A stretch of DNA of 63,039 nucleotides from Trebouxia sp. TZW2008 (taxonomy: Eukaryota > Chlorophyta > Trebouxiophyceae > Trebouxiales > Trebouxiaceae). Position numbers and translations under genes: made by a program. The stretch spans positions 1 to 63,039 of the forward strand of contig BDIU01000403.1 in NCBI GenBank assembly GCA_002118135.1, read 5' to 3'. Under the pieces are notes generated by a model. It ran no database searches, was not told the origin of the DNA, and saw only the letters and a list, made by a program, of their open reading frames with translations. The stretch's first letter is position 1; every line of letters starts with the position of its first letter. Of the stretch, positions 12,101 through 24,300 are shown piece after piece.

Positions 12101-15100
12101 GTACCTTCATGATCTTGACGTGGACAGTGATCTCGTCTCCATACTTGTGTATAATAGTCAGATTTCCCACATCCTGCCCATCAACACTGGAGGCGGCTCT
12201 GACCAAGCCTGTGGTAGTGTCAGATGCCACAGCGCCACTTAGCAGCTTGTTGAACTCCTCAGGGTCCTTGCAGATGCTGCGCAGGGGCTTGCCAATGTTC
12301 TCAGCAATATCATGGCCAAAGAGGTTGTTGAAGCCTCGGCCGACTGACACGATGATGCCAGCGGGAGTGACGTAGATCATGGCAATGTTGGCATCATCAT
12401 GTATGGGCTTCATGACGCTCATGAAGCCATCAGAACCTGCATGTCCAGCAATAGCTCAATGACTCTACAGCTACAACTGTACTGCCTACTGGCTGTTACT
12501 CGCAGTTGAGCATATGTGCATATTAAGGCAAGGCATGACTTGCAACTGATGACTCTGCTGTCAGCATGGAGGACCAAGTCAGCGTTTCAAATTGCGTATA
12601 AAATGAAGTAAGATTAAGTGTAACAGTAGACATTCACATTCAGCACTTGCATTTTGTATGGCTTGATGCAAGGTGCATTTGTGCAAGTTCCTCAAAGGCT
12701 TAGCCAAAAGCAGCACAAGTTACCTGTTTGTGCCACCTTGGTGACAGCCAGCTTGATAGGGAAGCTGTAACGGTCCATGTGCAATCCTTGCAGTTCTCTG
12801 GTCCTGTTGACAATGTTAGACGTTCCTGTCTCATTGTATGCGCGCAGGATACCGTTGTGCATCTGGCTGTAGGGAGGTGGCATCAGCATTGATACATTCT
12901 TGCCCTCAACATCAGCCTTGCTCCAGCCGAAAACCTGTCGTATGCAATTTGTTCAACAAGAAGCAATGGACTATCCTGTTCAATGCTGTAGCAGCTGCCT
13001 CAGGCCTTGCAGGCAAGCAGGCTGCTGTATGGACAGCACTATTGTGGAGAAAGAGATACTGTGCAACATCATTTACTGAAGAAAGAGTGATGTTGGGCTC
13101 ACCGCTGTCACGCCCTTGTTTGCAAATTGAATTACTCCTTCAGGGTTGATGATGATGTGTGCATCCTTCTCCTCATCAATGATGCTGAGCATCTGCACAG
13201 TCTCAGCGTCCATGGCTGCTACATCAATTCTTGTCAGCATTGACTCCTTGCGGCTCTGCATCAGCAAGCCAAGTAAGCACAAGGCTCCTGTGCTGCAGCA
13301 TTACAAACACAGCATTGGTTTGCTATTGATGCAGTGCGGTCATGAGAGACTATACCTCCACAAGCTGACAGCTTACACATGTGCATGATATGCAGTGGCT
13401 TGAGCAATGTGTAAGCTTGGAGAGATGCACAGCAGCAGACAGCTGTTTGTTGTACACATAGGAATCCATATCAATAGCCAGCAATTGATTGTACAGCGTG
13501 ATTACCTCAGTCTGCTGGGCATCAAGCTTGTCCGCCTCTACATAGTACCGCATTGAAGCGACAGGATTCAGCTTGATATCTTGCACAAACTGGGCATAGC
13601 TCCTCAGAAGAGAAGGGTTCTTGGGGTATAGCAGTAGACCTTGCTTGTAGCCTCTTTCAGCCTGCAACAATGTGTGCAGCGACATCAGCAGAGATTAGCA
13701 AAGGGAAGCTTAGCAGCTGATTGCAGGCAGAACTCTCAGGCTACATGTGTGCAACAGTAGCTCAACTGTCACTGAGCCACACAGCATCCAAAGCTCTGCT
13801 TTGAGCAGCAATTGCTGTACAGCGGCATGACTGTTGACTGGACTGTCGGTGGTCACATGCAGTATCAGAGGGTGTGAGTGGCATGCATCAGCCTGAATGA
13901 TGCACTGCCAAGCACAAAAGTTCACTCAGAGCAGCAGCACAAACATGCAGCCCGCAAGTTTGAGATGCTTTCAAATTGCTTGTCTCTTTGAGTTCACAGC
14001 AGTGTCGGGCATTGCTGTTCTTACCAATGCCTGAGATTTGTCGACCTTGCTGAAATGGCCCACAAGGGTTGTGTATTTGATGTCACTCCTGGTCAGGGAC
14101 TGCCAGAAGGCTCGTATGGCAAACAAGACCTGCCTATGAGCCTCCTTGAGACCCTTGAATTGTCTTTGAAACTCAGCATAGCTTGCCATGTCCATTGTGT
14201 TGTCATTGTCCTGTGCTGCCATACGCTCTACCTCCATTTGCTCTAGTTTGAAGATATTGTACTCTTCAGTCAGGCCTGGTGCCATAGCCTTTGCTTTTGC
14301 CAGTGCTGGACCCTGTAGCAACACAAACAGGCAAAGTTCAACATTGGGCCAGACAGTATCATCTGGATGTGCTGGTAAAATAGTATGAAAACAGCTGAAC
14401 ATGGTTTGTGAAGGCTGCCTGTGTGAAAGCATCGTGCACGCTGTGCAGTTGTGGTCTATGCTGTGACATTTGACACAAATATGGGTCTTGCATGAGTGCA
14501 CGAGACCATTTCAACAGTTGTTGTGAAGGTGAGTGTAGGCTGACATGATGGAAGCTATACAGGCTGTCACAACAGCTAGACACATGGTTAGACAAGCAGC
14601 CTAAGACGCTACCATGGTGTTAAACGACAAGATCATAGCAAAAACGCAAGCTGAGCGCAGCAGATTCATCTGTGCTGCATGACTTTGTTGCAGTCGCTGC
14701 TATGGCGTGAGGGCATACAAGGGGCGTGCCATGCGCTCACCGGCTTTTCATTCTTGAGATTTAGTCTCAGTCCTGTCTGCACTATCAACAGGAACTCTGA
14801 GTCAGGGTATTGATGTATACCAGCCTTGATGATGGTATCTGCCAGGAATGTGGCTTGAGGGTGTGGGACACGGATGAGGAGGTCCTCATCCAGAGTCGTC
14901 TTACGCGACACTCTGCACAGAGGAGCACAGCTTGTCCTAAGGCATGCTGTGGTAAAACAAGACATGAACTGAGATGGTCACATGCGTTTGATGTGATAGA
15001 TTGAGCATGTGCCCAGCAATGCTACAGTTGGAACAGAAATGACTTGAGGCAGGCACAGGCTTTTCTTTTGGTGTAACAGATTGACAGCTCGAACTCGTGT

Positions 15101-17010
15101 ACAACTTTTGGTGAAAAGCTGATGATGCAGCGCGCACGCCTGACAAACAGCAGGTACAGCAACTTGCCTGGCACAGAGCTCAGCCTCAAAGTCATCTCTG
15201 AAGTGATGCTGCTGAGATGGTGTCAAGTCAGATGTCCAGTCACCCATTCTGTTTGCAAAGAAGCGTATGAACTTCAGCCTGCAGGAACACAAGACAGCTC
15301 TGTTGTGTTGTCTACAGATGAACTGCTGTTGCAGTCAGTTCTTGCAGCTGATCAGATCGATACAGCATAGCTGCTTGTTGCCTGACTGTATGATATGGCT
15401 GTTGCAGCCAGCATATGATCAAGTGTGGTGAAAAGTTTCACCTGACTCCCACAAGGCCAACTGATGCCAAACTCAGAACGACTCCACAGTAGAAGGCAAT
15501 AGTGAAGATGTCCCAGTGAGCTCTGACGTATGTCGCAATCACAAGCAACAGCGAACCCCAGGCAAACGTGCAGGATGTGAATCCAAACACGCAGTTGATC
15601 CAGGTGTGGTAGTAAGGCACGTGTCTGACTGACACCCAGTAGTTGTAGCCATTCAATAGCAGATACAACCATGCCTGCAGTGCACAAAGTCTTTCAAAGC
15701 AAGTCAAACATGGCAATAATGAGCCATTAATGATGTTGCTGCCAGCTTATGCATGCTTTAGCTGCAAGCACTGACAGAGACACTTCTGTTTGGCTAAGCA
15801 AGCGAAAGGTGAGTGAGAGGTTCCATACCCTGAGGTGGATGTAGTTTGGAAGCGCTGCAGCAACCAGCACCAAAGCAGACTTGATGAATGCTCGGCGAAA
15901 CGTCCATTTGCCGCATGGGGAAGCATAGTAGGCTTTACTGTGAGGATTCAGGTCGCTGCCATCTGACACAGCAAATGTCAAGCTGATCAGCGCAAAAAGC
16001 AGGCTCATGGCAATACCCACAGCAGCGTGAATGATGTTGGTTCCCTTGAGACAGTCTGCATGACCAAAAGCTGTCAGCAGTGAAGCAGAGTTTGCTTTGC
16101 ACAAACACTTCAGCAAATTGGGAATGATCTGTAGAAGAACCAATCCAGTGGACTTACATATGGTTGGGAAGTAGGTCAATCGCTTGTTGACACGCTCGCC
16201 AATGACCGGGCAAGTCCAGGGCACAGTGAACAGCAGCAGGAATGAGGTCTGAAAAGTTGTAAAGACCAGAAAGACCAGTATTCTGAAAGCTGTCAATGGC
16301 CTGCATACCACAAATTACAGTGTCAACAACATCAGTGGCATTTTGAAGCAAACCTTGAGGACACATCTGCTTACCATTGCCACTTTGGCTTTTTGCGAGA
16401 TCTGCTGAGCCAGTAGATATATAGACAGACTGCCAAAATGAAGAAAACCAGCGCTACCATGATGTAGAGCGCAACAAGAAAGACATCGTGACTGCGCTCG
16501 GCAATTGCACGCTGCAGCTGCCATCTGCTGTAGAATCTCCACCAACTGCATCAGCATCGCTTGTCAGTTGTGGACAATTGATATCACAAGACAGCCGGAG
16601 GCAAATTGTTGACTGACAAACCTGTTTGACCAGTCAATGTCCCAGTCCCATTCTGGCCCAAAGATGAGTATGAGCCATTGTAGAAATTCCAAGAACAGAG
16701 TTGGTATTCCTAGCCGGAAGTCTCGGTCCAGCTGCAGCCTTTTCAGGGAGTACACTACTCCAAAAATTGCAGCCTGAGACGACCAACACATAGGCACTTC
16801 AGGGTTTGGGTCGGTAAAAGCTAAAAACTAGCCAGATTTGAGGCAGTTGCCGCTTTGGCTCGCCTTCAGGGAAAATTTCGACTCTTTCAGCAGGTCCCCT
16901 GCCTGACCTCCTCCCTGTGATCCAGCTTCTGATCTGCCTGCCTCCGAGCCTGCATCCGATGCGCCTCCGACGGAGCTAGCTGCATCGGAAGCAGAATCAA
17001 CGTGGGCCAT
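2271..17010 (-). CDS. TmcB/TmcC-like multi-PAS transmembrane protein, about 35 exons, about 2,250 aa
   Basis: This is a large integral-membrane PAS protein of the tiny-macrocysts (TmcB/TmcC) type, a family expanded in green algae and ciliates with a presumed sensory role. ATG is at 17010 and TGA at 2271-2273. Proposed exons, low to high: 2271-2441, 2567-2746, 3065-3250, 3423-3712, 3950-4187, 4499-4747, 5023-~5298, ~5380-5430, 5528-5732, 5947-6156, 6415-6511, 6744-6817, 7083-7266, 7743-7908, ~8440-8656, 8905-9086, 9380-9578, 9862-10076, 10312-10393, 10568-~10940, 11149-11275, 11577-11782, 12105-12436, 12724-12934, 13103-13255, 13506-13661, 14025-14312, 14741-14912, 15168-15278, 15442-15674, 15829-16055, 16158-16299, 16375-16545, 16622-16773, ~16864-17010. 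Most junctions were checked for phase. Those near 5300-5430, 8440, 10940 and 16864 are unresolved. Several donors are GC rather than GT. The length and domain order match the family. The ligand and partner are unknown. Confidence 0.9.
9862..13255 (-). other. Cluster of about five PAS domains
   Basis: PAS cores are recognisable by the pattern 'I.D..G.I...N......(F/L)G...E..G'. The first is split over 13103-13255 and 12724-12934 (IINPEGVIQFANKGV, then VFGWSKADVEGKNVSMLMP). The second is at 12105-12436 (VTPAGIIVSVGRGFNNLFGH). The third is at 11577-11782 with 11149-11275 (ISPHAKILYANESMANLLGR). A fourth is at 10568-10940 (IIDSFGIISKARSDPALFGV). A weaker fifth is at 9862-10393 (NLDGVLELDNG, AALMFGVPVSEMISRELSEF). 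No residues diagnostic for heme or flavin binding (for example the LOV cysteine motif) were noticed, so the ligand cannot be stated. Confidence 0.75.
13506..15278 (-). other. HAT/TPR-like linker between membrane block and PAS domains
   Basis: Exons at 15168-15278, 14741-14912, 14025-14312 and 13506-13661 encode motifs of the form AxxIIKAGIHQYPDSEFLLI and QGLLLYPKNPSLLRSYAQFV, the repeated 'YP(D/N)SxFLLxxYAxF' helices found after the membrane part of TmcB-like proteins. The segment at 14025-14312 is rich in charged residues and is probably helical. The junction from 15168 to 14912 uses a GC donor (CCAG|GCAAGT). Confidence 0.7.
15442..16773 (-). other. N-terminal membrane block of the TmcB-like protein
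   Basis: Six exons encode the family hallmark start GVVYSLKRLQLDRDFRLG, then hydrophobic helices such as HDVFLVALYIMVALVFFILA, FRILVFLVFTTFQTSFLLLF and IIHAAVGIAMSLLFALISLT, ending with YYHTWINCVFGFTSCTF and a last helix. About six to seven membrane spans can be seen. Known TmcB-like proteins share this order, including the conserved WV(S/R)xVPYY(H/T)xW segment after the central helices. Confidence 0.8.
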
Positions 17011-17374
17011 GACCACTGGCGCAGCGCGGCGGTTGATCCGTCAACGCCGGTGCGCGTCCGCCATTGAGGCTTTGCTGCTGTGCATGTTGTGCTTAGGACC
17101 ATGCTTGGGATTTATTACGGGATTCCAGTTTTGCACATTTGGAGAAATAGCTTCACGTAACCTACATGATTTCGAACCCTAAAGCTTAGTCTCATGCTTA
17201 CGGAAGCCGCTGGTCCCGAGTTTCGCGAAGTCGCTAGTGCGCTCCTACTCTTCGTTGCGGCACTCCATTTCAGGCGTTGCGAGCAATCTGCCAGCAAGGC
17301 TTTGTAATTGCTTGCTTATTGCTCGCCTCGTGTGAGCTTGACTAAGCTTTTAAGCTCAAGCTTTCGCCACAGCT
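17011..17374. promoter_or_regulatory. Divergent 364-bp intergenic promoter region
   Basis: The start codons of the TmcB-like gene (minus, 17010) and the BAR gene (plus, 17375) are 364 bp apart and point away from each other. The interval contains no exon and must hold both 5' UTRs and both core promoters. No TATA box at a convincing position was seen for either gene. Confidence 0.5.
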
Positions 17375-19116
17375 ATGGGTATGTTTGGCAGATTCAAGGA
17401 AAAGGTAAAGCTGCGCATTCTGGCTTTGCTCAAAGTGGCATGTTTCAGTGCTGCTCGTCAGCATGAAGCCGTGTCCTGCGCGCTTCATCGCTCATCGTTC
17501 ACCGTCCGTGAGACTGGTCTGTACAGACGTTTGACGAGGCATTGTGCTTGCAGGTTCATGAGGTCGCTCCAGGTCATTTCAACCCCACTCAAAGCGATCG
17601 CATCGATCGTATGTACAAGGAGGTATACAAATGCGGGTGTATTCCGTATTTGCTTGAACGCGCGGACATATGCAGCGTTGGCGTCAAACGACCCGCTTTT
17701 GACAAAAGGTGCTGTCGCAGGTGCACGACTTCGCGCAGACCCTCAAGGAATGTGAGAAGCAAATCAAGCAGCTCGAAATTGCGTCAGTAGGTGAGCCTGC
17801 CTTAAACTTTGTTCACGCACTAACTATAGATGGACATTTCGTCTGTTTCATTTGTTTATGTGCTTCTACAGCCTTTTCTGTGCTTCTGCAGCTGTGTTCA
17901 AAGCAACTGGTGATGCTCTTTCAAGCCCTTTGCCACACGTGTACCAGACAGATGCACAAGGCACCACTACACCAGTTGTCCCCCTTGAGCAATCGCGCAT
18001 GGAGGCGCAAGCATCAATGGGCACCTCAGGAATGCACAGTGCAGTGCGTGTACAGGATTTGACTGGCATCTCACAGAAGCACGTAAGTTGACACCACCTG
18101 CATGTTGGCAACAGCTGCTTTGGTTTTGCGATACGGTACTGCAATACGTGATGATCTCAAAGTCTGCTGCTGACTACGCAGTGCGCTGCCATAATGAAGT
18201 GCCCTCATGCACGCAGATCCTGTGCATAGCTCATCAAGACTGGACTCAAGATTTGCATTGACTGCCTGACTTACGCCAAGCTGGCATTGGCTCATTGCAA
18301 TGTTGCTTGCAGACAAATGACCTGGAAGCCAATGTGCTTGCCCCATTGCGCGCCTGGATCAAAGAGTACAGAACCTTCAAGGAAAAGCTTGGTATGCTGG
18401 ACAACAGAAGGCTGGAGTTTGATGCTGAGCGCAGAGCACATACCAAGCTTGAGCTGAAGAGTGTGCGCTCAAAGCAAGCCAATGATCATGTTGAGCCAGA
18501 GCTAGCAGGCAAGATGGAGGCAAAGGGAGGTGATGTTGCAGGTAATGCCTGTTGCAGCTTTTGCGACGTGTCCTGTTCTCTGAGCAGCTTCACAATGTGA
18601 ACACTGTGAACTGTTCTCCCAGCAGCTTTGCAATCAGATTGCACTCAGCTGCTGCGTAGACATCTTTGCATGTATAGTGTCAGCTGTTGTGTGTGGATAA
18701 TATTCCACTTCAAGGGACTCATGCAAACATCAGAGCATGCACTCGGCATTTACTCCCACCTCGGGCTCCAGTGCATGCAATGCAGTTGTGCAGTGCTGAA
18801 CTTCTACGCATGCGGCAGTTGCTGCTCTCCCCATGCTGGTTTGAATGTGATGATGTTGTAGTTTTGCTGATTTGCTGTGGGTCATTGCCAGCCAGAACAT
18901 TGAGCTATGCTCCTGGCCTGCAACTGCCTAGAGTAAGCAGCTGCTGAGCGACTCTACTGCTTGTGTGTTGCAGCCAAGCGCAATGTGTACCTGGCTCACG
19001 AGCAGGAGCTGTTCAATGGACTGGCAGCCCTCATCAATGACGCAAAGCATGTGCAAGTGTACTTGGCAGCAGTCTTCCGTGCGCAGTCTCAGGCTTTTGC
19101 TGCTGCCATCAACTGA
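17375..19116 (+). CDS. BAR-domain protein, 6 exons, 243 aa
   Basis: Exons 17375-17404, 17554-17622, 17721-17790, 17892-18082, 18313-18541 and 18974-19116 join in phase to 732 bp ending in TGA. The protein starts MGMFGRFKEKVHEVAPGHF, a short amphipathic beginning. It then has helical segments EVHDFAQTLKECEKQIKQLE, VLAPLRAWIKEYRTFKEKLG, MLDNRRLEFDAERRAH and a last helix ending QSQAFAAAIN. The central 'PLRxW...YRxFKEKLxMLDNRRLxFDAERR' pattern is characteristic of N-BAR/amphiphysin-endophilin type BAR domains, which dimerise and bind curved membranes. The whole protein is about one BAR domain long. No SH3 domain follows, unlike plant SH3P proteins. A second in-frame ATG (codon 3) is an alternative start. 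It probably acts in endocytic or vesicle-membrane shaping. The last intron is long (432 bp) and no extra exons were seen. Confidence 0.75.
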
Positions 19117-19994
19117 ATGTGCAATTTACAAGAAGCAGAATCCAGTCAGTGCATCAGGCTGCAGTGCAGCTTGGCGCTGGCAACCAATAATAGAGCTGCA
19201 ATTGATCTCAATAGGAGGACATTTAAATTTGTATCATAGTGACCATGTAGGCGATTGACAAGTTGAGTTTAAAGCTTTTCATTTTGACCATTATTGAACT
19301 GCTTTTATTGCCAGTCTCGCCTGTTTGCAACTAACTGTTAGCCTTTATTTGGAAATCCGGTGATATCGTGTATTTCTCATCATTGCAAGGCATTTCCTGT
19401 AAAAGTTGTGTTACCCAGCAGGGAAATGCTACGTATATGTGTGCTCTTGCTTACAACCACCATGCTGGACGTCGAAATGTACATCGAAGTACAAACATTT
19501 TCAACAAGGTTCTTGGTCCAGAATCCAGCTCAAGGCTGGCAAATCGGCGTTCTGTCAAACTTCGGCAATAAAGCAGTCTAACAGCTTGTGTACATAACAA
19601 AAAGCTCACTAGCCAGCTGTTCAAGGCAGCAATCAAGGCAGCATTGAAGCATCCAAATGTCACTAGAGCAAGATATGTAAGCATCAGCAAATCAGCTTAA
19701 GCACACCCAGCATGAAGGGGTGGCAATATGGGATAGCCAGCACTGCATGTAGCATGAACAAAATAGTGCACCAGAATCATCAATAGCAGGAGGGACAAAT
19801 GGCACAATACACGCAGATACATCTCTATCTCTTGTCTCCAGCAAGCTTGCACAGACCGAATTCAACTCAAGCTTGATGTTTTGTAAAGACCAGGCTGTCA
19901 GGGCTGCCTCTATATATGGACCAAGGCTCCCATTGTGACGCCTACCAGCATAGACTTTTGTTTTCTTATTTTTGAAAAAGACCGGCCAGCCAGC
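19117..19994. other. Convergent intergenic region with candidate polyadenylation signal
   Basis: The region lies between the 3' ends of the BAR gene (plus) and the bZIP gene (minus). TGTAA pentamers on the plus strand at 19398-19402 and 19882-19886 are candidates for BAR-gene polyadenylation. No protein-like frame was found. Confidence 0.35.
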
Positions 19995-22900
19995 TTAATT
20001 TACATATGTCAAGGGGAGAGACTGATGCAGCTCTTGCACAACACACACAGGCGACCTTTCCTGCAACAGTTGCTCCCTAATCCAACCTGCAGGCACAGTC
20101 AGGACTTCAGCAGTCATGAAACTTCAAGCAGCTGTTTTGCTTGTATCAGGTCACAACTCAGCAGCCCCTCTTGACCATTCATAGCAGACACTTTCTGCTT
20201 TCAAGAACTGTCCATGACTGTAATTGAATGCATAGCCTTCAAGCTTTGCTGCATGCCTGTTGTTGCCAACCAAGCTTACAGCCAAGCTACGCCTAACATC
20301 ATGCCCAGATGAGTACATCTACCAAGACGCCACAATCCAGCTTCAAGCTTCCCATGCGCACTGCACAGGCTGAGCACAATACAAACATGACATAGCCTGA
20401 GAATGCTTGTGCCTTGTTCAGTGGAGGCAGTGTCACGAAGCAGAAACGTAACACAGCATGAATGTAACATAGCATCAATGTAACATAGGGGTGACCAGGG
20501 CTTACCACTTGCAGGAGTGCCTTGTGCAACAAGGCTCAAGATGTTTTGCAAGGCAATGTTCTCTGCCTTCAAATCATTCATCTGCACATCATGGATCACG
20601 TGAGCGGCGCAGGCTTATGCGGCTGACAGTTTGTCAGAAAACATGTAGACTGAGGGTCCAGCCCCTCTACAACACCACAACGCATCACATAACAGGCGCC
20701 ACACTTGACGATCACAAAGCTTACAGTGGTTCAGACTTGCAAAGGACAAAGCAGCAATATGCACAGCCTGACATCATGCCTGAAGCCTCATTGATGCAAT
20801 TCTCAACAGCCATATGCACCAAAAGCACTCAGCTCTTTGACATAAAGATTATGGTGCAGCAGTTCACAAACTTGGGTAACACAGATTAACTGATGCAGCT
20901 CTTGTAAGGCTCATGCATGCAGAGCTACCTGCTTGTTGAGAATAGCGACTTGCTGCTTCCGCTTGTAGTAACTTTGGATGGCTGTATCCCTGTTTCTCTT
21001 CCGCCTACATGATTGCACACACAGTCAAAATATCGGCCAAATGTAGGCTTATGCAGCTTTTCCTTGTTGTTTTCTCCTGACTTCAAGAGCAAAAAGAAAG
21101 TATTGCAAGACAGACAGCCTTCAGCTGCCACATACGCACACAAGGACCGTTGAGCAACATCTCAGCAAGTCTCAGCATGCACCGAGATATGCACACAAGT
21201 AGTGTGCACGGTGACTGTTCTGAGCCTGTGTCTATGCAGAACATATGCAGAAAGGTACATATGTGTCTGCTGGTTCACCTCTTAGCAATGGCTTCTTGAG
21301 CTGTGCCGTAAATGTATTTAGGCTTGGCGCCCCTGCCTCCAGCTTTCTGAGGCTTTCCTGAAACAGCATCTACACAGCAACTCGTGTTAGCCTACGGTTA
21401 TTGCTTGATATATGCTGAAGCAAGTTTCGCAACACTCGGTCCTGAAGTTCTGATTGAATCCAGGGTCCAGCTACGCTGACATGGTATGACTTTAGACAAA
21501 GTTTCTTAAGCATCATTTTCTGCTGCTGTGCAAATCAAGCAGGACCCTGTCACCGTACTAGCAAACACATGGAGGAGTGTAGGGATAGCCCACAAGCAAC
21601 AAGCAACACGCTTGACTGTACTGAACATAAGGCCAGACATGCACATGAAGCAGAAATATGTCATGCTACAAACGACGTACATGACCAGTATGAGCACAAG
21701 TCCAGACAACACTTATGCCTGTTCATTGCATGGAGCTGAGAGAAGGCATCCCGTGCAAAGCTGATAAGCAAGTGTGCTCACCTGCTGGTATTGGTGTGTC
21801 CAGGTCATATACGCGAGGCCGCCCACACCTCTTCCTCTGCTGGCTTTGACTCACAGGTGCAGGCATGGAGTGGACATGAGCGCTACTGGGGCTGTCAAGC
21901 ACAGCTGATGCTTCTCGTGTGTCAAACTGCATTGAGCCCCATGCAGGGTCCATTGATGCGGCCTCATAGTCATTCAGGAGCATGTCAAGTGGATTTGCTT
22001 CCGGGCAACTTGCGCTGCTGAGCTCTGTACAGAAACCAGTCTCTTCCTGGGAGCGCTGCTGTTGGGTGTACAAACTGTTGGATGCTTCAGCAGGCAGGTT
22101 AGAGTGTATTGGCAGCAGGTGAGAGTACTGATGTTGCGGGCTGTGGTGGGTGCTGATGTGAGACGTGCTGCAGCTGTTGATGCTGTTGCTGATAATCCCA
22201 TCTGAAGCTTGACGTGCTAATGAGAGAGCCAAAGGAGCTGTTTGAGAAGAACTTTCACTGTGTAAGTACAGCATGTCGGACTGAGTAAAGTGATGGCTGT
22301 GTTCATCTGACAAGGCTGGCTCTGTCAGTGTTGGTTCTGATGCCCAAGTCAACAGCTTCTCCATGTCTTCCACTGGACAGTCTGCTGCCCACATGTCATC
22401 TGCTAAGCTGGTTCTGTTTGTGTCAGTGTCATGCCAAGGAAGAGTTTCTGAAGGGGTGCTGTCAGCAAATGAAGCTGTGCCTTGGGTGTTCGTGAAAGGC
22501 AGTTGTAATCTGGCGCAAGAAGGGTGTGCCGACTGCTGCAGACTTGCATGGTGGCTTGCAGTGCTCTGGGACGCCGAGCCAAAGCAGCATGAGACAGCGT
22601 TCTGGCGCTGGTCAGCATGCTGTTGGTCTTCAGAAGGACATGACTGCCAGCTTGTTTGGGGATGTGCACCTTGATTGACGCTGCTCTGTGAGTGAACTGC
22701 TCTCAGAAAAGTGCCGGCAGACTCTGTTGACTCTGTGCTGTCTGACAAGCTTGGCAACTGACCCACGCAGAAGAATCTCTGCCCTGCAATTTCAACAGAC
22801 CAAACCTTTGCAGGCAGCAATTACAAGATAGCTGTCTTTGTGTCTGTTGCAGATCAGACTGTTGGGTTGATCAGTCCAGCTGATGGTTATCAACAGTCTT

Positions 22901-23111
22901 GTCTGACAACAAAACAAGCTGAAGTCTGAATGCATTGTGCGGTTGAAGTTTGCATTGAATGAATGAGCTGATGGGTCTCACAATTGCTGGCAAGGAGACA
23001 GGTTGTGAATGCACTACCCACCAGAGTTGATCACGCTCGTGTAGCATGACTTAAACGGTGCTGATATTGCAGCATTGCCCAAGCTGCACCCGCCTCCATC
23101 CCGAGCCCCAT
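19995..23111 (-). CDS. bZIP transcription factor with AT-hook-like motif, 6 exons, 448 aa
   Basis: Exons 23090-23111, 21782-22783, 21279-21357, 20929-21004, 20506-20581 and 19995-20086 close exactly in frame to 449 codons (TAA at 19995-19997). The long second exon is low-complexity, rich in Ser, Gln and His, and probably carries activation functions. It ends with KRCGRPRVYDLDTPIP, an AT-hook-like GRPR core. The next exon has KPKYIYGTAQEAIAKR. The bZIP spans the following two exons: basic part RRKRNRDTAIQSYYKRKQQ (about residues 367-385) and a short zipper with leucines every seven residues (ILNKQMNDLKAENIALQNIL). The basic part keeps the conserved Asn but has Tyr-Tyr where the usual Arg is expected. 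An alternative acceptor 12 bp upstream of exon 3 (at 21369) is also in frame. The 22-bp first exon is the least certain part. Confidence 0.75.
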
Positions 23112-23510
23112 GTAGCAAGCGCTGCTCGCATCTGCAAAATGAAGATCAGCCACCTGGGCGCATGCAGGTAAAGGCATATGCTGCTACTGATGAATGCTGT
23201 ACTTGATGGCCGTAGGCAATTGCGTGTGCTGTACTGCTGCTCAAGCGAGACCTATAAGGCTTCCATCATGCCAAAGTTCAAAGCACGGAAAGCAGCAAGC
23301 ATCTGTCAATCTGTACAAGGCTGTTCAGGACAAGGATATGCTATTCTGTACTTCAGTACCAGCCAAGCTGAAGATAGCACAACACCGTGGATGGCGCTCA
23401 CGTCTCACAACACACACCCTTGGCAAGGTGAGCATGAACATGCAGTTGCAACATGTAAGTCATGCAGACAACCAGGCAAGTATAGCTGAGGCTGCTGCTC
23501 TGGTGCGCTG

Positions 23511-24300
23511 CTATTTAAGTTGAGCTGCTGTGTAGTGGTGCTTTGTCCCCTGATTTGGTTGACAATGGGGAGACGAAGGGTATGTGTACCAGGCAATGTG
23601 TGGCAACCCTGCAAGCAGCTGTGCAAACACACAACGCTTCCCGTCGCAAGCACTACCTTGTTCCGGTATTGAGGGTATCATCTCAGCTATAGGCATAAAT
23701 GCCAAATAGCACCCCTAGCGTTTTGTTGGATTAGCGACTGCTTTCAAAAGATGTAAATTTTCATGAGATGCAGGCACAAGGCACACAGTAAAGCATTTTA
23801 AGCAAACGCTGCCTAGCGGCGTAGGACAACAAATGGCATGCTGCTTGCTGTACGCTGGGATAATGGCAAAGCATGCATGAGTGCATATATGTGATGCAAT
23901 GAGGCCTTGACAACATGATATGAGCATTGACCAACCTGTTCGTCTGCAAATGCAGAAGCTCTTTCTCCCAAGGCGTTGAGAGGTGCTGCTGATTTGTCGC
24001 CGTGTGCCTGCAGACACGTGTTCAATTCAGCTGTCCCATTTGTAACACCGTCTGCTAGCAAGCATCAAGGCAATATGAGTAGCTGTCATCAGAGACGCCT
24101 CTTCGTCTGCAGCTGATGCACTGTAGGCCTTGCCTGAACCTGTCAACAGGGGCAACAATGCCTGCCGTTTCGGGCAAGGGAAAGTGCGCGGGCTCGCATG
24201 CATCCAGGTAGCTCATCATGCCTCTCACTGGACGACAACTCGCAAGTCGCTCGTGCGGTGCTGCAACACCCTGAGCGGTCAAGTTTGAACGAGCAGCTTT
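23511..24300 (-). CDS. Small gene of unknown function, 5' end unresolved
   Basis: Three exons join in phase on the minus strand: 23936-24054 (ends GERASAFADEQ), 23657-23714 (GCYLAFMPIAEMIPSIPEQ) and 23511-23608 (starts GLPHIAWYTYPSSPHCQPNQ, ends AAQLK before TAG). All have consensus AG acceptors and GT donors, and the phases 1-0-1 match. The upstream exon is uncertain: a GC-rich coding-like block at about 24135-24380 is a candidate, read either as a frame containing PHERLASCRPVRGMMSYLDA or as another frame, and the phase could not be fixed. I do not recognise the product. The exons are short and could be a chance set. Confidence 0.35.
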
